Positions 1-5,127 of a DNA stretch of 5,127 bases are shown in pieces (positions within the stretch are counted from its first letter, which is position 1; every line of letters begins with the position of its first letter). Position numbers and translations under genes: made by a program. The stretch is from an uncultured bacterium (GTDB lineage Bacteria; Bacteroidota; Bacteroidia; Chitinophagales; Chitinophagaceae), in assembly GCA_903957405.1 (NCBI GenBank), contig CAJBPC010000811.1, positions 1 to 5,127 on the forward strand, in the 5' to 3' direction. Below the pieces are notes generated by a model. The model searched no databases, was not told the DNA's origin, and saw only the letters and a program-made list of their open reading frames with translations.

Positions 1-2269
1 AGGCGAAGCCCGTCATATTCCAGTTGAATACATCCTTATCCATCTCCTTGCTCGTGCGGCCACCGAGCTCCATGCTCAAGTACGTGATTTCCTCTGGATT
101 GAGGCTGTCATTCGGCTGGCGCCCTCCACCAGTGGAATACTTCGTCCATTGCGAAACATTCTGCAAGCCCTTTGAACCGATCATCTTCATTGTGAAAAGA
201 TCCCTGTGATAGAGCAGTACGATCCTCGGTGTGTTCACCAGCCCGTAACCGGAGGAACTGCGGATGCGGTTGTAATCGAGGCGAGTGCCTGCCACGACAG
301 AGAACTGTTCGCTCAAATTGTACGTCGCCTGTGCATAGATGCCGGCATCGATGACGGAGAAGATATTGCTTCCTGAAACCTGGTTTTCCACGATGCCTTT
401 TTCCTGTGCGAAGGCCACATCCTTCTGCTTGTCACGAAATGCCTGAGGCGACTCATAATCCGTAAGGTAGTCCTGGTACATCAGGTAATCACCCTGTGTC
501 TGGGTGCTTCTCAGATCCAAGCCGCTGGAGACCGACAGCTTCTTGCTTTCGTAGAACAAACGCGTCTCATTCCGCATCTGTTGCGCTTCGTAGTAGTAGT
601 ACCGGTTCCTCCATCCGTGCTTCACCATGGAATATTTCGTTAAATTCTGCCCTTCCGTACCATAGATCACGTCGGTCGGACTTGGCAGGCGAGTTCCCAT
701 GAAAGTCTGTTCGGGATACATCAGATGGGCCAGATGTAGTGTGGAGGAAGGATCGCCAAGAGCCATGAAATTCACACGATTGGATTCTTTCCCCAGCTTG
801 TGTATGGCAAAGGATGACAGGTTCGAGAGGCTCAGCTTGTCGTTGAAGTTCTTGTCCATCTTCACGTACATCGTGGTGTTGATCGGTGCCCACTTGGAAC
901 CGTTCTTTGATCCGGCCTCGTTGATATCCTGATAGAAACCGAAGCCTTCATTCAGCTTCCAGTGTCGGAATCCGATCACGAATTGGTCGAGTTTCATCTT
1001 GACCCCGACATAGTAATCCTCCGTATCATTGGACCAGCCAACGGGTGCGCCGTTGACATTCCCCGTATAGGCAGCACGATCGAGCTCCCGCGCCTTATCT
1101 ATCCCCTGCTGTGTTAATTTGATGCTGTCGATGGCGCCTGAGGGATTCCTCATCACGTTGTAATATGGACTCGTCAGTGGCAGCTTATAATCCTGCATGT
1201 ACTGGTCCAGTGTCTTGCCCATGAACCGATTCTTCGTCAGATTGAGTTTGTCGTATTTGAAATGATCGACATCCGTTGCCTCATAATCGTAGAACTCGGC
1301 GCTAGACATATCGTGTTCGTCAGACTTGTAATACCGTCCGGTCACCTGCATCGAAAACCTGGTGGAGGCTTCTTTACCCCGGATGGCGAGCATGATGTCA
1401 CCTCCCTTGGTATTCAGCGTTCCAGCCTGTATGTTCCCCATCACCTGCAAACTCCTGTACGATTTCTTATCACCCCTGATGAGCAATGGGTCTTTGGTCT
1501 GTTCTTTGGGATCGTAGGTGATGATGTTGATCGCACCGACGAAGGCACGCGGCCCATACATAGTGGATGATGGTCCGTAAAGCACTTCCACCGCCTTTAT
1601 GCCGCTTATCGGATATTGTCTTGACAGGTATGCCCAATTCAACCAAAGGTCGTTTTCTTCTACTCCATCCACCATCAACAGCGTCCGCTCCGTGTTCTCC
1701 TGTCGAAAGCCCATCTGGTAGATGTTCGCATAAGTCACCGCATAGATCTTGCTGATGTGAAAACCCGGGATATCCGACAGGAGGTCTATGACATCGACAT
1801 ATCCCCGGTTCATGATGTCCGCCTTGGTGATCAGTTCGACGGTTGCCGGCGCCCTGCTGGCGTCTTCGTCTTTTTTGGATACAGAACTAACCCTGCTCTG
1901 CAGCATCTCCGACTTCACCAGTGCAAGCATGAGGCGGAAGATCATATTCTCCAATGCGGGGTCCCGCTGTTCGAAATTGACGTTCACACGGATCAATCGC
2001 TGGATGAAATCCTTCGCCTGATCGGCGGAATCGGTAGCGATGGCCGTGAGTGCGAGGAGTTCGAGTGCACTGGTCCTGTCAGCATTGGATAACTCATTCT
2101 TTATCCCATTGACACATGGCTCAAGCAGTTCGGTCACCCGCCTGAAATCACCGATGATGTATGCTTCTCTGGCAGTGTTCAGGTTTTGAGTGCAACTTGT
2201 CTCCTGTGCTGAAGAATGACTCAACAGTCCGAAAATGAAGAACAGGATGACAATAGTTTTTGTATGCAT
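1..2269 (-). CDS. TonB-dependent outer-membrane receptor with N-terminal TPR-like domain (3' end cut by window edge)
   Basis: This gene encodes an outer-membrane gated channel that would import a ligand using energy from TonB/ExbB/ExbD; the ligand is unknown. The frame is open for 756 codons from ATG at 2269 to the left edge, without a stop or frameshift. Residues 1-21 are a signal peptide (Lys4, then IVILFFIFGLL, likely cut after SSA before Gln22). Residues 26-126 form a helical, TPR-like domain with Cys26 and Cys52 (AYIIGDFRRVTELLEPC, then ALELLAL, then FEQRDPALENMIF). The plug follows from about 127 to 255: PATVELITKADI, DLLSDIPGF at 162-170, LLMVDGVEENDLW at 197-209, and VEVLYGPSSTMYG then AINIIT at 227-251. 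Barrel signatures include AGIYAQ (642-647), PRIVLLY (681-687) and NVSQWTKYST (704-713). A barrel of this kind should need a few hundred more residues. The plug is unlike SusC, and no SusD partner is visible. It starts 9 bases after the STAND/WD40 gene, in the same frame. I see no clear TonB box; VSSVSKKDEDAS (127-138) is the likeliest place. The receptor assignment is firm; the substrate cannot be named. Confidence 0.93.
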   Translation of the reverse strand, partial: MHTKTIVILFFIFGLLSHSSAQETSCTQNLNTAREAYIIGDFRRVTELLEPCVNGIKNELSNADRTSALELLALTAIATDSADQAKDFIQRLIRVNVNFEQRDPALENMIFRLMLALVKSEMLQSRVSSVSKKDEDASRAPATVELITKADIMNRGYVDVIDLLSDIPGFHISKIYAVTYANIYQMGFRQENTERTLLMVDGVEENDLWLNWAYLSRQYPISGIKAVEVLYGPSSTMYGPRAFVGAINIITYDPKEQTKDPLLIRGDKKSYRSLQVMGNIQAGTLNTKGGDIMLAIRGKEASTRFSMQVTGRYYKSDEHDMSSAEFYDYEATDVDHFKYDKLNLTKNRFMGKTLDQYMQDYKLPLTSPYYNVMRNPSGAIDSIKLTQQGIDKARELDRAAYTGNVNGAPVGWSNDTEDYYVGVKMKLDQFVIGFRHWKLNEGFGFYQDINEAGSKNGSKWAPINTTMYVKMDKNFNDKLSLSNLSSFAIHKLGKESNRVNFMALGDPSSTLHLAHLMYPEQTFMGTRLPSPTDVIYGTEGQNLTKYSMVKHGWRNRYYYYEAQQMRNETRLFYESKKLSVSSGLDLRSTQTQGDYLMYQDYLTDYESPQAFRDKQKDVAFAQEKGIVENQVSGSNIFSVIDAGIYAQATYNLSEQFSVVAGTRLDYNRIRSSSGYGLVNTPRIVLLYHRDLFTMKMIGSKGLQNVSQWTKYSTGGGRQPNDSLNPEEITYLSMELGGRTSKEMDKDVFNWNMTGFA

Positions 2270-2278
2270 GAACGTTTT
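2270..2278 (-). other. 9-base junction between the two genes, A-rich, no Shine-Dalgarno site
   Basis: Read on the minus strand, the stop codon TAA of the STAND/WD40 gene is followed by AAAACGTTC and then the ATG of the receptor. There is no room for a promoter or terminator and no GGAGG-like site, so the receptor is probably translated from the same mRNA, possibly by ribosomes finishing the first gene. Just before the stop sits a run of seven A residues. The A-rich, Shine-Dalgarno-free start matches what is known of translation initiation in Bacteroidota. Both genes lie in the same reading frame, separated only by the TAA and three sense codons. Confidence 0.75.
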
Positions 2279-5089
2279 TTATTTTTTTAAAGCAGCGCTT
2301 TTTTCTTCAAGGAGAAACTGCCTGGGGAGCAGCGGCCAATACCCCATTGTCTTGTCATTGCTGAATGTGATGGCCATGGTGCCTGATGACATGAGCCAGA
2401 GGTCTGTTATCCAGCCTTTATGTTCCCGAAGGGTGATGGGCGCGTTCAGGCCATATGACTTACCCTGTGACTGGTCGAAGTAGAAGACGTTCATGGCCGC
2501 ATCAAAACCGGTGGAAACCAATACGTCAAGGCCCTTATCCACATGAACCGTCTCCAGCGAACTGATCCTTGTCAGGTGCAGCTTGTTCCTTTCTGAAACG
2601 ATCCGCCCGTTCGAGGGATCGATGATGTACAAGTTACCGGCCTCATCCCCCACCGCGATGAATCCTGAACTCAGGTTCCCGGATATGGCAGTGATATCGT
2701 CCTTCAAAAGGGTTACTTTCCTGACAGCGTCGGTCCGCTCAGAGAATGCCAGCAGTTGCTTGCCGGAAGCGACATGATATTCTCCCTTTATGACCCTGAC
2801 ATGTGCAGGTGCGGCAATGTTCAGCTGCTTCAGGAGCTTGAGTTTTTGTTCCCCGACATATGCGTAGACATAGGCGGATTGACGGGTGGCGATGATGATT
2901 TTTTTCACCTCACCGGGAATGGCGAATGAGCCGGTGATCGAACCGGGAGGCACTTCACTTGCGATCAAAGGGGTCTTCCCATTGAAATCACGGGAGACGA
3001 CCATATCTGCGTTGGAGACCACGAAATCCTTGTCATCGAAGAAGGACATCCCGTTGACCTCACCCATCTCCAGGGTCTTTATCAAACGGGGCTTTTGCCC
3101 GGTCGTCTGCTCCATGATGTTCACATCCCCGTCATATCGTAAGAAACCGAAAAGCCTGGCATTCGGACTTATATGCATTCTTTTGACGAACCGGTTCTGC
3201 TCTTCATATATCCTCGCCTTTGAGGAGTCGTTGCGGATCTTTCCCAACATGAGAACCGTCAGGAAATCCCGGTCATAAGGACTACCGCCCTGATCCATGA
3301 ACGTGCGATATGCTTCTGTGGCCTTCAAACGCCCCTTCGCGTAGTTGCCATTATCGTAGTATTCATAGACGGAGAGTGCATCTGCCCTGGCTTCCTGCAG
3401 CATCCGCAGCTTGTTCGCTTCTCGAAAATTCTGATTCGCCTTGTCTTCCGACCGAACGGCTGCTTCCTTGCTTTTTACGGCTTCCTCCATCAAGACGACC
3501 GAACGCTGCCGGGCGACTTCAGCAAAAGCTTTGGCCTCCACAGCCACGGCCTTCTCATCCATTGCCTTCTTTTCAGCGATCAGCGCACGGATGCTCTCTG
3601 TCTCCGCCTTCTCCATCGCATTGATCGCGACAACGGCCTGCTTCATGGCCTCTATCTTGTTATTTTCCGCTTCTGTCTTTGCCGAGAGGGCTTCCTCCTT
3701 CCGCTTCACAGCCAATCCGAGCGCAGACTCAGTCTGCTTCTTGGCGAGTTTTTCTGCGACAGCGGATTTCATTGCCCGGTTCCTTTCCTGCCATGCCCAG
3801 AGACTGAGCATCAGGATCAACAAGATGCCAAGGAACGCACCTGCAGCAAACCGGTACGCCATCTTCAACCGACGGGAACGGCTCCGCTCCTGTGCATCCA
3901 TCTGCTCGTTGAAAGCATGCTCCGAACCGGTGACATAAGACATCACATATTCGAACTCCTGATGGTATCTTTTTGCCCAATGGATGGTGAGGGGATTCGA
4001 TTCCCTCCACTCCGTGGCCTCCTCTATCTGGGGACCCGTGAGCAACAATCCCTTACCCTGCTCATATTGACGAGCCATGTTGAGGTATTTGCCGTAGAGG
4101 TCCACGGCATCTGCCTCTCGCTCACCCCATTTCTGCAAATCGCTCCAATGACTCAGGTACTCATCCGATAAAATCGTGTACATCTCACCGGTCTTGGACA
4201 AAAGACCATGCCCTGGATTCGCTGCGAGATCAAGGACCGAAATGGCTTTTTCCAAGGGCAGGCCTGACAGGTCGGATATTTGTGCGGCAGTCATGGCATA
4301 TCTGAAGGGCCGGCCATTGCGGACCTGCAACATGGCCCGGAAAATCCACTCGATGCGAAGAATTTCCATGATTTTTTCCGCTTCCAAAAGGAATTTACGC
4401 CCCTTGTACTCCATGAAAAAAGGAAGAGTACCCACCGCCTCATAATCACTGGCATCGACCGTCGAACCCTTCCTGACACGGGTTGCATCACCGTAGATCC
4501 GCTCGGCAAGCCCATGCACGAAAAGCTGAACATAGGTGTATGTGAATGATCCTGATCTTGCATCATGCCGGATGACTCCTGCCGTCTCTTCATCTGGTGT
4601 GATGCCGGCGTTGTGCATCGTTTCGATCAGAATTTCATCGAGCAGGTCTCCCGGCATGGGCGTGACGATGAACAGGGATCGGCTGAGCATGTGGGATGCT
4701 TCCGAAAGTTTTCGGATCATCGGATTCGCATCTTCGATGGCAATGCCAAAATCGAAGATCACCTGACAGGTCCATTCCCCTGCATGCGAAAGGACATCCA
4801 CATAGTCGTGGAATGCATCCGCAGACATCTGGTCAAGAAAGATGTGGAAAGACCGGAAAAGATATACTTTCTTTTCATGCCCGGGAGCGGAGAGACTTTT
4901 ACCGAAAACATCTGTCCATTCCGAGATCTCTTCCACCCGTCTGCCGGATGATTTTATGATGTATGCATAAACCTCCCGGTCAAGCGCACTATCCCCTGAT
5001 CCCACAAGGAAAAGCACATGGCTTTTGGTGAGCTTCTCAGATGCTTCACCGATATTGCGCTGCAGATATTCAGTAAAATTGGATGACAT
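2279..5089 (-). CDS. Degenerate nSTAND1-type NTPase fold / transmembrane / coiled-coil / WD40-propeller protein
   Basis: This 936-residue protein is probably a membrane-anchored sensor or scaffold of the STAND signalling class. Residues 1-240 correspond to the NTPase region but look inactive: at 29-36 VGSGDSAL has Asp33 where a P-loop lysine belongs, and at 77-85 LFRSFHIFL replaces the usual acidic Walker B/DQFEELF stretch. The C-terminal part of the family pattern is kept: ASDYEAVGTLPFF (213-225), a winged-helix-like region (about 245-312), then YLSHWSDLQKW (311-321) and ATEWRESNPL (358-367). A basic RSRSRRLK (402-409) precedes one membrane span at about 412-433. Residues 434-570 are a coiled coil with alanine every seventh residue. 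A linker (571-615, including AYRTF and GGSPYDRDF) leads to a beta-propeller at about 630-920. Only the last propeller blade is near canonical (REHKGWITDLW then FSNDKTMGYWPL). The positive-inside rule suggests a cytoplasmic N-terminus and periplasmic propeller, though positive charges also follow the span. The start is secure: an in-frame TAA lies 24 bases upstream with no start codon between. The receptor gene follows after 9 bases. The family call rests on domain order and wording remembered from the family, not an alignment. Confidence 0.85.
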   Translation of the reverse strand: MSSNFTEYLQRNIGEASEKLTKSHVLFLVGSGDSALDREVYAYIIKSSGRRVEEISEWTDVFGKSLSAPGHEKKVYLFRSFHIFLDQMSADAFHDYVDVLSHAGEWTCQVIFDFGIAIEDANPMIRKLSEASHMLSRSLFIVTPMPGDLLDEILIETMHNAGITPDEETAGVIRHDARSGSFTYTYVQLFVHGLAERIYGDATRVRKGSTVDASDYEAVGTLPFFMEYKGRKFLLEAEKIMEILRIEWIFRAMLQVRNGRPFRYAMTAAQISDLSGLPLEKAISVLDLAANPGHGLLSKTGEMYTILSDEYLSHWSDLQKWGEREADAVDLYGKYLNMARQYEQGKGLLLTGPQIEEATEWRESNPLTIHWAKRYHQEFEYVMSYVTGSEHAFNEQMDAQERSRSRRLKMAYRFAAGAFLGILLILMLSLWAWQERNRAMKSAVAEKLAKKQTESALGLAVKRKEEALSAKTEAENNKIEAMKQAVVAINAMEKAETESIRALIAEKKAMDEKAVAVEAKAFAEVARQRSVVLMEEAVKSKEAAVRSEDKANQNFREANKLRMLQEARADALSVYEYYDNGNYAKGRLKATEAYRTFMDQGGSPYDRDFLTVLMLGKIRNDSSKARIYEEQNRFVKRMHISPNARLFGFLRYDGDVNIMEQTTGQKPRLIKTLEMGEVNGMSFFDDKDFVVSNADMVVSRDFNGKTPLIASEVPPGSITGSFAIPGEVKKIIIATRQSAYVYAYVGEQKLKLLKQLNIAAPAHVRVIKGEYHVASGKQLLAFSERTDAVRKVTLLKDDITAISGNLSSGFIAVGDEAGNLYIIDPSNGRIVSERNKLHLTRISSLETVHVDKGLDVLVSTGFDAAMNVFYFDQSQGKSYGLNAPITLREHKGWITDLWLMSSGTMAITFSNDKTMGYWPLLPRQFLLEEKSAALKK

Positions 5090-5127
5090 GTTTTTTAGAA
5101 CGCAGATGCTTTTTTATGCTATGAGGC
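5090..5127 (-). other. Upstream leader or end of a preceding gene, with in-frame stop and A-rich start context
   Basis: On the minus strand this stretch contains TAA at 5116-5114 in frame with the STAND/WD40 gene, and no ATG, GTG or TTG in that frame before the ATG at 5089, which fixes the start. The last bases before the ATG are CTAAAAAAC, giving A at positions -3 and -6 as favoured at Bacteroidota start sites. I see no Bacteroidota promoter element (TTTG at -33 or TAnnTTTG at -7) in these 38 bases. The stop codons here could end a preceding gene of the same operon, but too little is visible to say. Confidence 0.5.

Noticed and set aside
588..602. Tandem GTA triplets (plus strand), encoding four consecutive tyrosines in the receptor.
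   Set aside because: Aromatic clusters are ordinary in barrel strands and girdles, and the run is too short to be a meaningful repeat tract.
567..893. A 108-codon minus-strand frame with its own ATG inside the receptor region.
   Set aside because: It overlaps the barrel-coding frame, which continues unbroken through this stretch with recognisable receptor sequence; its translation is low in hydrophobic pattern and matches nothing.
1..2269. Possibility that the receptor is a SusC-type glycan importer with a SusD partner.
   Set aside because: The plug reads VEVLYGPSSTMYG and AINIIT rather than the SusC wording, there is no carboxypeptidase-like leading domain, and no SusD gene is visible; the downstream gene is outside the window.
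2267..2281. The two genes are in the same frame with one TAA between them, so readthrough would fuse them.
   Set aside because: Same-frame adjacency happens one time in three by chance. The receptor has its own ATG and a complete signal peptide, which a fusion would bury inside the chain.
2279..2291. A slippery-looking heptamer T TTA AAA, in the correct phase, followed by AAA and the TAA stop of the STAND/WD40 gene.
   Set aside because: A -1 shift here would add roughly 45-50 residues overlapping the receptor's signal-peptide region in a frame with no recognisable protein features, and no stimulatory hairpin is evident. A-runs are common in A-rich Bacteroidota gene junctions.
3441..3938. A 165-codon open frame on the plus strand opposite the coiled-coil region, and other plus-strand frames along both genes.
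   Set aside because: These are shadows of the minus-strand genes. The biased Ala/Glu/Lys codons of the coiled coil remove stops on the opposite strand, and the translations show no coherent domain.

Overview
The window holds two genes, both on the minus strand and both largely or fully coding, so transcription runs from the right edge towards the left. The first (2279-5089) encodes a 936-residue single-span membrane protein with the layout of the nSTAND1-type NTPase / coiled-coil / WD40-propeller family. The second (2269 down to the left edge) encodes the first 756 residues of a TonB-dependent outer-membrane receptor. It has a signal peptide, a TPR-like helical domain, the plug and much of the barrel. 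Its C-terminus lies outside the window. No tRNA, rRNA, CRISPR array, insertion sequence or terminator was seen. The other open frames are shadows of these two genes.

The organism is most likely a member of the Bacteroidota. The receptor begins with a TPR-like domain and carries plug wording typical of that phylum. The nSTAND1-WD40 protein uses Bacteroidota-style linker wording (for example GGSPYDRDF after the coiled coil). Neither start codon has a Shine-Dalgarno site; both are preceded by A-rich stretches. Base composition looks roughly balanced by eye. I cannot resolve the class or genus.

Layout from right to left: 5090-5127 is a short A-rich stretch with an in-frame stop that fixes the start of the first gene. 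5089-2279 is the STAND/WD40 gene. 2278-2270 is a 9-base gap. 2269-1 is the receptor gene. The tiny gap and shared strand point to one transcript, perhaps with translational coupling.

The most unusual point is that the STAND protein keeps the overall order of its family but has apparently lost its ATPase chemistry. Where a P-loop should be it reads VGSGDSAL, with Asp in place of the Walker A lysine, and the Walker B/DQFEE region reads RSFHI. Its single membrane span would probably place the ~15 nm alanine-heptad coiled coil and the propeller in the periplasm, next to an outer-membrane receptor made from the same mRNA. An envelope-spanning pair (receptor plus inner-membrane pseudo-STAND scaffold or sensor) is a testable inference, not something the sequence proves.
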